From contig CAZRRV010000054.1 in the NCBI GenBank assembly GCA_964602735.1, forward strand, positions 1 to 7,895: DNA of 7,895 nucleotides, given 5' to 3'. A program made the translations under genes and the position numbers. Below the pieces are notes generated by a model. It did not search any database and was not told the DNA's origin. It was given only the letters and a program-made list of their open reading frames with translations. Of the stretch, positions 1 through 5,105 are shown piece by piece; position 1 is the first letter of the stretch; each line of letters begins with the position of its first letter. The stretch is from CAZRRV01 sp964602735 (GTDB lineage: Bacteria > Bacillota > Clostridia > Oscillospirales > Acutalibacteraceae).

Positions 1-819
1 GGACAGCCGGGCATCCATGACGAACCGCAGCATATCTATCAGGGGCAAGTGACTTTGAAGCTCCTGGAAGATATGGACATCTCCGGTTTTGTCATCAGCA
101 AAGCGACAACAGAGGAGGAAGTGCAGAGACAGTTTGTAAGATACCGGGAACTCTGGGCAAAGGGAAAACAGTGTGCGTTTGTAATCTGCAAGAATGCGCT
201 GGAGTTCGACGGCAGGGTGGAATATAAGAACACCAACACTATGACCAGGGAAGAAATCATCCGGCATATTGTGGCGGTCACTGAAGACGACCCGATTGTC
301 TCCACAACGGGTAAGGCCAGCCGTGAGTTGTTTGAGATCCGGGAGGCGAACGGGCAAAACCATGAGCGTGACTTTCTGACTGTGGGTTCCATGGGGCACA
401 GCTCGTCGATTGCGCTGGGGATTGCCCTGAATAAGCAGGATACAAAGGTCTGGTGCATTGACGGAGATGGCGCCGCGCTGATGCACATGGGAGCCATGGC
501 GGTAATCGGCGCGCAAAAGCCGAAGAACATGGTGCATATCATCATCAACAACGGTGCGCACGAATCAGTCGGCGGCATGCCGACGGTGGCGGACAAAACA
601 GATTTTGTGGGGATCGCGAATGCCTGCGGGTATGAATATGCGGTGAGCGTGTGTGAGCCCCTCTCCCTGGATCGCGAACTTACGAGAGCAAAATTGAGTA
701 GCGGTCTTTCGATGATCGAAGTTAAGGCTGCCGTTGGAGCACGGTCTGACCTCGGAAGGCCTACTACGACACCAAAAGAGAATAAGAGAAATTTTATGGA
801 CTACTTGTTAAATTTATAA
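1..819 (+). CDS. aepY: Phosphonopyruvate decarboxylase, C-terminal part (5' end outside window)
   Basis: ThDP- and Mg-dependent enzyme that decarboxylates phosphonopyruvate to phosphonoacetaldehyde, the step that pulls PEP mutase forward in phosphonate biosynthesis; cytoplasmic. The reading frame is open from base 1, and the residues before the GTG at 49 (GQPGIHDEPQHIYQGQ) still look like this family, so GTG 49 is not the start. About 272 residues are present; family members are usually about 370-380, so roughly 100 N-terminal residues are missing. The ThDP motif is visible as GDG at residues 155-157 and NN at 183-184 (window numbering), inside IDGDGAALMHMG...HIIINN. GSMGHSSSIALGIA and the C-terminal LGRPTTTPKENK are family-like. 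PEP mutase would be expected upstream, outside the window. GC and codon use (AAA/AAG, ATA, TTT) differ from the genes to the right. The family call is confident; separation from sulfopyruvate decarboxylase rests on overall resemblance. Confidence 0.9.
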   Translation, partial: GQPGIHDEPQHIYQGQVTLKLLEDMDISGFVISKATTEEEVQRQFVRYRELWAKGKQCAFVICKNALEFDGRVEYKNTNTMTREEIIRHIVAVTEDDPIVSTTGKASRELFEIREANGQNHERDFLTVGSMGHSSSIALGIALNKQDTKVWCIDGDGAALMHMGAMAVIGAQKPKNMVHIIINNGAHESVGGMPTVADKTDFVGIANACGYEYAVSVCEPLSLDRELTRAKLSSGLSMIEVKAAVGARSDLGRPTTTPKENKRNFMDYLLNL

Positions 820-864
820 ATATTTCATAAATAAACTGTTCGCTGTGTTATGAAAGAGACATAA

Positions 865-1025
865 GGCAACACCGCATAATGATTGCGCGTCATACGCCCG
901 CATATTTTCATTGGATTATACAAAAGCGCCCGGAAGTACATGGAAGTATTCCCCAGCGCTTTTTGCTTTCTCTTAACGAAAAATCCGGCGGCGCTTCCGG
1001 CGCCGGGTCTTTATGCGGTATTGCC
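865..1025. mobile_element. MITE-like element A, about 161 bp with 15-bp terminal inverted repeats
   Basis: The ends are GGCAACACCGCATAA (865-879) and TTATGCGGTATTGCC (1011-1025), which are inverted repeats with one mismatch in 15. There is no ORF inside, so any movement would need a transposase in trans. The interior holds a long hairpin: AAAAGCGC (922-929) pairs with the segment 955-964 and an inner GGAAGTAC pairs with GTATTCC with one bulged base. Because it ends in a T run it could also act as a terminator. A second GC-rich hairpin lies at about 985-1007. Segment 883-969 matches 4319-4403 at about 84% by hand alignment. The element lies between the aepY stop and the terminator at 1035, as if inserted there. 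No clear target-site duplication is visible; ATA occurs on both sides. The mobile interpretation is inference from structure and copy number. Confidence 0.6.
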
Positions 1026-1034
1026 ATATGATTG

Positions 1035-1074
1035 AAAACGGGATCGGGGGTTCATCCTTTCCGATCCCGTTTTT
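1035..1074 (+). terminator. Rho-independent terminator
   Basis: A perfect 13-bp stem, AAAACGGGATCGG (1035-1047) with CCGATCCCGTTTT (1061-1073), has a 13-nt loop and ends in TTTTT. It probably ends the phosphonate-gene transcript; element A separates it from the gene. The A run on the left arm could let it work weakly in the other direction too. The stretch from 1075 to 1210 holds no gene I can support. Confidence 0.8.
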
Positions 1075-1210
1075 AACGCCCGGGTTGCCGGCGCAGCGCG
1101 CGGCGCGCGGCACCGTTTATATTATACCGCGGAGGGCGTCCGTTCGCCGACCTGACGCGGGATATAATTCCGCCGCGGGGGAGAGGGCGGCGCGGCAGTA
1201 ATCGCGCGCA

Positions 1211-1242
1211 ACAGAAGGCCCGGACGCGTTTGCGCCCGGGCC
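1211..1242 (-). terminator. Hairpin terminator of tRNA-Leu
   Basis: GGCCCGG (1217-1223) pairs with CCGGGCC (1236-1242), and the inner bases extend the stem. On the minus strand it starts 8 nt after the tRNA 3' end and is followed by TTCTGTTG, a poor T tract. Likely the 3' end or processing stop of the tRNA transcript. Confidence 0.5.
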
Positions 1243-1250
1243 CGGATCGG

Positions 1251-1334
1251 TGCGGGTAGCAGGACTTGAACCTGTATGAGGGAATCCTCACCAGAACCTG
1301 AATCTGGCGCGTCTGCCAATTCCGCCATACCCGC
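1251..1334 (-). tRNA. tRNA-Leu(CAG)
   Basis: An 84-nt class II tRNA. The acceptor stem is GCGGGTA with TACCCGC and discriminator A. The anticodon stem is CCAGA/TCTGG with loop TTCAGGT, so the anticodon is CAG (1298-1300), reading CUG codons. The long variable arm (TGAGGATTCCCTCA) is typical of tRNA-Leu, and the T arm is CAGG-TTCAAGT-CCTG. CCA is not encoded: the bases after the discriminator read CCG. It is transcribed alone, from its own promoter at 1367-1394. Confidence 0.96.
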
Positions 1335-1366
1335 GAGTGTGGAACGGATATTTCCGAACATAGTTA

Positions 1367-1394
1367 ATTATAACCGAAACAAACGGTTTGTCAA
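1367..1394 (-). promoter_or_regulatory. Sigma-A-type promoter of tRNA-Leu
   Basis: On the minus strand, TTGACA (1389-1394) and TATAAT (1367-1372) are separated by 16 bp. Both hexamers are perfect consensus. The -10 box lies about 33 bp before the tRNA 5' end, which allows a short leader of about 25 nt. It points away from the glycosyltransferase promoter at 1445-1477, so the two are divergent. Confidence 0.85.
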
Positions 1395-1444
1395 GGTATA
1401 ATTTCCCGCAAAGCGAAAAGTCCGCCCCGCGGCTGAAGTTTGTC

Positions 1445-1477
1445 TTGACATAGGGGGGGGGGGGGGGGTGCTATAAT
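1445..1477 (+). promoter_or_regulatory. Promoter of the glycosyltransferase unit with a poly-G spacer
   Basis: TTGACA (1445-1450) and TATAAT (1472-1477) are both perfect consensus, and the -10 is preceded by TGC, giving an extended -10 (TGnTATAAT). The spacer is TA + 16 G + TGC, 21 bp, which is 4 bp longer than the 17-bp optimum. With 12 G it would be exactly 17 bp. Transcription would start near 1484 and run through a leader of about 200 nt, containing element B, into the GT2 gene. In the present state it is probably weak or depends on the extended -10. Length-variable tracts between -35 and -10 are a known phase-variation mechanism, for example the poly-G in the Neisseria porA promoter. Confidence 0.75.
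1453..1468 (+). repeat. Homopolymer tract of 16 G
   Basis: Sixteen consecutive G residues, the only homopolymer of this size in the window, placed exactly between perfect -35 and -10 boxes. Tracts of this length are prone to slippage in replication, and also to length errors in sequencing and assembly, so the exact count should be treated as uncertain. Confidence 0.9.
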
Positions 1478-1502
1478 TAAATTGTTCGGGCGCGCGAATT
1501 CG

Positions 1503-1621
1503 GGCAATATCGCATAAAGACACGGAGACAGACGCGGTGTCGGATTTTCCGTTAAACGTAACGGAAAAATGCCGGGCAGACGACATCGGGAGCCGCCGGG
1601 CGGTCAACCGGCGGTGTTGCC
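1503..1621. mobile_element. MITE-like element B, about 119 bp, in the GT2 leader
   Basis: The left end GGCAATATCGCATAA (1503-1517) differs by one base from the reverse complement of element A's right end. The right end GCGGTGTTGCCTTA (1611-1624) is an exact 14-base match to the reverse complement of element A's left end with its flank (862-875). The interior is highly structured: TTTTCCGTTA (1545-1554) pairs with TAACGGAAAA (1559-1568) around a 4-nt loop, and CCGCCGG (1593-1599) pairs with CCGGCGG (1608-1614). It has no ORF. The interior differs from element A, so this is a sister element sharing ends, or a deletion and recombination product. It lies between the promoter and the GT2 start and would be part of the 5' leader RNA. 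Confidence 0.5.
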
Positions 1622-1703
1622 TTAAAGCTTGAATCCGCATTTGGGCGTGCGCCGGCAACCGTGTATGTTTTGGGGGTAGAAGACAACGGACGAAATCGCG
1701 GTT

Positions 1704-2645
1704 TTGATTCCCTGCCGCAACGAAAGGACAACCGTCGCGAACGTGGTTAAAAGCTGGAAGGCGGCGCTGCCGGAAGCGGTTGTTTATGTTTACGACAATA
1801 ATTCGACCGACGGCACCGCCGAGGCGGCCGAAAAAGCGGGTGCCGTTGTCCGCCGTGAGTACAGGCAGGGGAAGGGCAATGTTATAAGGCGCATGTTCCG
1901 CGAAATCGACGCGCGGGTTTACATTATGGTTGACGGAGACGATACCTACCCGGCCGACCGCGCGCGTGAAATGGCGGATCTCGTGCTGAATAAACAGGCC
2001 GATATGGTGATTGGCGACCGCCTTTCGTCGACATATTTTTCCGAGAATAAGCGGCGGTTCCATAATTTCGGCAATACGTTGGTTCGGTTTGCCGTAAACA
2101 CCCTTTTCAAGGCCGATATCCGCGATATTATGACCGGGCTGAGGGCGTTCAGCTACGAATTCGTTAAAACTTTTCCCGTCCTGTCAACCGGCTTTGAGAT
2201 TGAGACGGAGATGACCGTTCATGCTCTCGACAAAAACATGAAGATCGATCAGGTTCCCGTGGCGTACCGGGATCGCCCGGCGGGGAGCGAATCGAAACTC
2301 AGTACATTCAAAGACGGGGCGAGGGTTCTGAAAACGATCCTGAAACTTTACCGCGACTGCCGGCCGGGCGCGTTTTTCGGCGCCGTCGCCGCGGCGCTTA
2401 CGGTTCTGGCGGTCGTATTTTTTATTCCCGTTTTGGTAACATATATCCGAACGGGGATCGTGGCGAGGTTCCCCACGCTGATTGTCTGCGGGTTTACCGT
2501 GATCGCGGCGCTGCTTTCGCTTTTTACCGGGTTGCAGCTTCAAACCGCGGTACAAAAGAACCGTCGGGATTTCGAGCTGGAGCGCATAAAAGCGAACGGC
2601 CGTTACCGGGCGGCGGTGCGCGGGGACGGGGACGGCAATGATTAA
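1704..2645 (+). CDS. Family 2 glycosyltransferase, polyprenol-phosphate sugar synthase type
   Basis: Predicted to transfer a sugar from a nucleotide donor to a lipid carrier phosphate on the cytoplasmic face (DPM1/GtrB-like). Counting from TTG 1704: IPCRNE at the start, DNNSTDGT at 31-38, the metal-binding DxD in DGDDTYP at 77-83, TGLRAF at 144-149 and GFEIETEM at 163-170. Two C-terminal membrane helices lie at about 223-247 and 256-278, as in GtrB-type enzymes, followed by a basic tail. The start is odd. TTG 1704 is the only standard in-frame start after the TAG at 1677, but it cuts into the first beta strand. Reading back gives TDEIAVLIPCRNE, with ACG at 1686 where ATG would fit, 9 nt after GGGGG. 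True translation probably starts at 1686 by ACG, or the start codon is mutated. It overlaps the next gene by 8 bp. The exact sugar and acceptor cannot be told. Confidence 0.85.
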   Translation: MIPCRNERTTVANVVKSWKAALPEAVVYVYDNNSTDGTAEAAEKAGAVVRREYRQGKGNVIRRMFREIDARVYIMVDGDDTYPADRAREMADLVLNKQADMVIGDRLSSTYFSENKRRFHNFGNTLVRFAVNTLFKADIRDIMTGLRAFSYEFVKTFPVLSTGFEIETEMTVHALDKNMKIDQVPVAYRDRPAGSESKLSTFKDGARVLKTILKLYRDCRPGAFFGAVAAALTVLAVVFFIPVLVTYIRTGIVARFPTLIVCGFTVIAALLSLFTGLQLQTAVQKNRRDFELERIKANGRYRAAVRGDGDGND

Positions 2646-4215
2646 GCGGGCTTTCGTGCGGATACGCTCGCACCCGGTTATTTTCTATCCCGTTTGCGCG
2701 GCGGTGACGGCTGCACTTCTGTTTACGGCGGGGGCAAAGTGGCTGTATATCGGTATCGCGGCGGCCGTGCTTTTCGCCGTGCGGCCGGGTTCGCCGTTGC
2801 ACCGCATTACCGTTGAAAAAGATACGGCGGGGAAGACGGTCTGCACCGTTATAACGGCCGCCGTTACGGTTGCCGCCTGCGTTTTTCCGATGAGTCTGTC
2901 GCCCGTATGGAACGGAGAAATTCCCGGGCACAGGAATCAGTACGAACTTATGGCCGAGGCGGTTCTCGACGGCAGAATCGATATTGTCTACGGCGACGAG
3001 GATGAGCTTGCACGGCTGGAGAATCCCTACGATCCGGCCGAACGGGCGGAGACGGGGGTGAAATATCACTGGGATCACGCCTTTTATAAAGGGCATTATT
3101 ATATGTATTTCGGGGTTGTCCCCGTTTTCCTGGTGTTTATTCCGTACAGGCTCATTACGGGCCGTTCCCTCACGACATATCACGCGACGCAGCTTTTTAC
3201 CGCGTTTATCATAATCGGAATTTTTATACTGTTCCGTATGCTCGCGAAGCTGTTTTTCAAAGAACTGCCGTACTCGGTGTATATAGTCGCGTCCGTCGCC
3301 TTTTCGGTTGTGAGCGTATGGTTCGCCGTCGCCCAGCCCGCGCTTTACTGCACCGCGATTACGGGCGCGGTGGCGCTGGAAATCTGGAGCCTTTATTTCT
3401 TGATTCGCGCCGTTTGGGGCGAAAAGCGCGAGAACCGGCAGATTATGCTCGCCGCCGCCGGTTCCCTGACGGGGGCGCTTGCGTTCGGCTGCCGGCCGCC
3501 GGTAGCGCTGGCGAATATTCTGGTAATCCCGATGCTCGCCGTGTTTTTGAGGGGGAAAAAGTTTTCGTTTAAGCTGCTGTGGAAACTTACTTTAGCCGCG
3601 CTGCCCTATGTCATTGTCGGCGCGGCGCTGATGTGCTACAATTACGCGAGGTTCGAAAATCCGTTTGAATTCGGGCAGGCTTACCAGATCACGGTAGCCG
3701 ATCAGACCGGCTACGGGTTCCGCATTGATAAGCGTATGCTTTTAAGAATTGCGAACGAAGTCCCGGCGAACTTTTTCGCGTTGGGAAAGATAACCGAAAA
3801 TTTTCCGTATCTGCAGGGCGGAGGGGTCTTTTACAATTTCCCGATGTTACTCGCCGTCTTCGGCGTTTTCGGCCGAAACATAATAAAACGGGCGCGCGAA
3901 AACAGGCTTTTGCCGCTGATGTTCGGAACTTTTGCCTGCGTCGCTCTTATATCGGTTGTCCAGGTTATGATGTCGCCGTACATAATCGAGCGTTACCGCA
4001 CCGATATTTATTTTCTTATGGCGATATTATGTTTTATCGTCGCGGGGCTTCGGTATTCGTCTCTTACCGGCAGAGGCAGAAGAATTCTGGCTTTTGCTTT
4101 TTCCGCAATGGCGGCGGCCTCGGCGGCGGGCGCGGTTTTGCTGTATATTCGTGCCGTCGGTTGGGACGATCCTCATACGGTAGATGTTATCCGGAATATC
4201 CTGAATTTCGCGTAA
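2638..4215 (+). CDS. Multi-pass membrane protein, GT-C-like glycosyltransferase candidate
   Basis: A 525-residue polytopic protein with roughly ten membrane helices (first three at about 13-32, 36-50 and 69-88). A large loop of about 65 residues (89-155) carries the most distinctive motifs: RNQYELMAEAVLDGR from 99, acidic YGDEDEL at 118-124, NPYDP at 129-133 and HWDHAFYKGHYYMYFGVVP at 144-162. A large early extracytoplasmic loop with acidic residues and many helices fits the GT-C fold (ArnT/GT39/GT83-like), whose members take sugar from a polyprenol phosphate donor. The motifs look like a family of uncharacterised bacterial membrane proteins I have seen, but I cannot name it. It begins at ATG inside the end of the GT2 gene (ATGATTAA overlap), so the two are probably translationally coupled and act in one pathway, GT2 making the lipid-linked donor and this protein using it. 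Ends before the terminator at 4246. Function is inference. Confidence 0.8.
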   Translation: MIKRAFVRIRSHPVIFYPVCAAVTAALLFTAGAKWLYIGIAAAVLFAVRPGSPLHRITVEKDTAGKTVCTVITAAVTVAACVFPMSLSPVWNGEIPGHRNQYELMAEAVLDGRIDIVYGDEDELARLENPYDPAERAETGVKYHWDHAFYKGHYYMYFGVVPVFLVFIPYRLITGRSLTTYHATQLFTAFIIIGIFILFRMLAKLFFKELPYSVYIVASVAFSVVSVWFAVAQPALYCTAITGAVALEIWSLYFLIRAVWGEKRENRQIMLAAAGSLTGALAFGCRPPVALANILVIPMLAVFLRGKKFSFKLLWKLTLAALPYVIVGAALMCYNYARFENPFEFGQAYQITVADQTGYGFRIDKRMLLRIANEVPANFFALGKITENFPYLQGGGVFYNFPMLLAVFGVFGRNIIKRARENRLLPLMFGTFACVALISVVQVMMSPYIIERYRTDIYFLMAILCFIVAGLRYSSLTGRGRRILAFAFSAMAAASAAGAVLLYIRAVGWDDPHTVDVIRNILNFA

Positions 4216-4245
4216 CCGCGATCCCGGCGGCTAAGTTGCCGATTA

Positions 4246-4285
4246 AAAAGCGCACGGAATACCCAGTGAGGTGCCGTGCGCTTTT
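4246..4285 (+). terminator. Rho-independent terminator of the glycosyltransferase unit
   Basis: A perfect 12-bp stem, AAAAGCGCACGG (4246-4257) with CCGTGCGCTTTT (4274-4285), and a 16-nt loop, 30 bp after the stop codon. The five A on the left side make it usable in both directions. Its left arm resembles the hairpin in elements A and C (AAAAGCGCNCGG), so it may derive from the same repeat family. Confidence 0.8.
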
Positions 4286-4291
4286 AATATA

Positions 4292-4451
4292 TGCAACGCC
4301 GGATGTACACCCTCAGTTTTGCGCGTCACTCGCCCGCATAGTTCCATTGTATTTTACAAAAGCGCCCGGGAATACGGGGAAGCATTCCCGCGCGTTTTGC
4401 TTTATCCGACGCTCCTGCGCGCCCGATCCGCAATCGTCGCGCGACATTGCC
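4292..4451. mobile_element. MITE-like element C, degenerate copy
   Basis: The core 4319-4403 aligns with 883-969 of element A at about 84% identity by hand, including TTGCGCGTCA, CGCCCGCATA and TTACAAAAGCGCCCGG. The hairpin is kept with partner changes: GGGAAT (4368-4373) pairs with ATTCCC (4384-4389). The putative ends are decayed: TGCAACGCCGGAT (4292-4304) and GCGACATTGCC (4441-4451), the latter matching 9 of 11 bases of the A right end. The total length of about 160 bp is close to that of element A. No ORF. It lies between the glycosyltransferase terminator and the tRNA-Gln terminator. The core repeat is certain; the outer limits are tentative. Confidence 0.5.
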
Positions 4452-4480
4452 CGTAACGGCTATCCCGGCGGCGGGCGGCG

Positions 4481-4516
4481 AAAAAGCCCCGGCACGCAAT
4501 TCGCGTGCCGGGGCTT
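4481..4516 (-). terminator. Rho-independent terminator after tRNA-Gln
   Basis: A perfect 14-bp stem, AAGCCCCGGCACGC (4484-4497) with GCGTGCCGGGGCTT (4503-4516), and a 5-nt loop. On the minus strand the stem is followed by TTTTT (4481-4485 as A on the plus strand). It begins 5 nt after the tRNA CCA end. Confidence 0.85.
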
Positions 4517-4521
4517 CCGAC

Positions 4522-4596
4522 TGGCTGGGGTGGCAGGATTCGAACCTGCGAATACAGCAGTCAAAGTGCTGTGTCTTGCCGCTTGACGACACCCCA
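4522..4596 (-). tRNA. tRNA-Gln(UUG), CCA encoded
   Basis: A 75-nt tRNA including an encoded CCA. The acceptor stem is TGGGGTG with CACCCCA, discriminator G, then CCA (4522-4524). The anticodon stem is CAGCA/TGCTG with loop CTTTGAC, so the anticodon is TTG (4562-4564), reading CAA/CAG. The T arm is GCAGG-TTCGAAT-CCTGC. No promoter is visible directly upstream, so it probably depends on read-through from tRNA-His past the hairpins at 4602-4669. Encoding CCA contrasts with the Leu and His genes in this window. Confidence 0.96.
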
Positions 4597-4622
4597 GAAT
4601 AACGGCGGACGTTTCACCGCCG

Positions 4623-4669
4623 AAAAAAACATTTGCCGCCGCCGGGGTTTCGCCCTGTGACGGCGGCAA
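4623..4669 (-). terminator. Terminator-like hairpin between tRNA-His and tRNA-Gln
   Basis: TTGCCGCCG (4633-4641) pairs with CGGCGGCAA (4661-4669), followed on the minus strand by ATG and seven T (4623-4629). A second small hairpin, CGGCGG with CCGCCG, lies just beyond (4603-4622). If the first is an efficient terminator, tRNA-Gln has no visible transcription source, so it may be partial or serve as a processing site. Confidence 0.6.
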
Positions 4670-4676
4670 TAAGCGG

Positions 4677-4751
4677 GGTGGGTAATCGGGGTCGAACCGA
4701 TGGCCTCCAGAGCCACAATCTGGCGCTCTAGCCAACTGAGCTATACCCACC
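4677..4751 (-). tRNA. tRNA-His(GUG)
   Basis: The acceptor stem is GTGGGTA with TACCCAC. The extra 5' G (-1, position 4751) pairs with C73 (4677), the tRNA-His identity element. The anticodon stem is CCAGA/TCTGG with loop TTGTGGC, so the anticodon is GTG (4714-4716). The T arm is ATCGG-TTCGACC-CCGAT. CCA is not encoded; the bases after C73 read CCG. Its promoter is at 4774-4801. Confidence 0.96.
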
Positions 4752-4773
4752 GCGTAAAAGGGTTACGGTTGCA

Positions 4774-4801
4774 AGTATATCATAAAACCGCCGATTGTCA
4801 A
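4774..4801 (-). promoter_or_regulatory. Sigma-A-type promoter of the tRNA-His/tRNA-Gln unit
   Basis: On the minus strand, TTGACA (4796-4801) and TATACT (4774-4779) with a 16-bp spacer and TGA before the -10 (extended -10). The -10 box is 22 bp from the tRNA 5' end. The -35 box lies only 26 bp after the stop codon of the small Cys-rich gene, and no terminator separates them, so read-through from rpsO-pnp may add to tRNA expression. Confidence 0.8.
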
Positions 4802-4827
4802 GAGTTTGACGGCGCGGGGGCGAATCG

Positions 4828-5049
4828 TTACAGCGAAAAATCACCCGGATCGAATTTTTTAAGCGGAGCCGGGCTTTCCGGCGTGCGGCGGAGCGGATCG
4901 TAACGGAAACCGCGGCAGGAACCGTCGGGATCTACCGCGCCGCGCTTTTCGCAGAGCGTTTCGGCGATCCCGGGGCAGTCGCTTCCGTGCCGGCAGTACC
5001 TGCACGCCGGCGGTATGTTACTGTCGAACAGTTTTGCCATTCTCATCAC
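4828..5049 (-). CDS. Small Cys-rich protein, possible zinc ribbon, function unknown
   Basis: A 73-residue protein counted from the first of three nearby ATG codons. Cys at 16, 19, 33 and 45 (CRYC...C...C) would suit a zinc-binding fold, with an extra Cys at 25. Motifs IPPACRYCRHG, LCEKRG, SCRGFRYDPL and the end KKFDPGDFSL resemble small conserved hypothetical proteins I recall from Oscillospirales genomes; this is recollection, not a search. The third ATG (5040, protein MAKLFDS..., 70 aa) may be the real start because GGTGAT, complementary to the 16S tail, is suitably placed before it. It follows pnp by 56 nt on the same strand with no terminator between, so it is probably co-transcribed with rpsO and pnp. 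No signal peptide or membrane segment. A role in RNA metabolism would be a guess from position only. Confidence 0.75.
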   Translation of the reverse strand: MMRMAKLFDSNIPPACRYCRHGSDCPGIAETLCEKRGAVDPDGSCRGFRYDPLRRTPESPAPLKKFDPGDFSL

Positions 5050-5105
5050 CGTACCGCGGGCGGAAAAAGCCGCGCCGCGAATTGCGCCGGCGTTCCCGGC
5101 GTACC

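Noticed and set aside
823..855. AT-rich inverted repeat TTTCATAA/TTATGAAA after the decarboxylase gene
   Set aside because: The stem is only 8 bp with a 17-nt loop and no T run; it could be chance and a better terminator follows at 1035.
1163..1168. TATAAT at 1163 (plus) and ATTATA at 1121 as promoters
   Set aside because: Neither has a recognisable -35 box at 16-18 bp, and no gene begins downstream.
1122..1361. Minus-strand frame giving MAELADAPDSGSGED...
   Set aside because: It translates straight through tRNA-Leu; this is the familiar false protein produced from tRNA genes.
1484..1685. Riboswitch in the GT2 leader
   Set aside because: The stems lie within an element bounded by inverted ends found elsewhere in the window, and no known riboswitch core was recognised.
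1368..2063. 231-codon frame antisense to the GT2 gene and its leader
   Set aside because: No domain, crosses two promoters and an element; it is the shadow of the GT2 reading frame.
4460..4750. Minus-strand frame giving MGIAQLARAPDCGSGG...
   Set aside because: It covers tRNA-His and tRNA-Gln and is a translated tRNA artefact.
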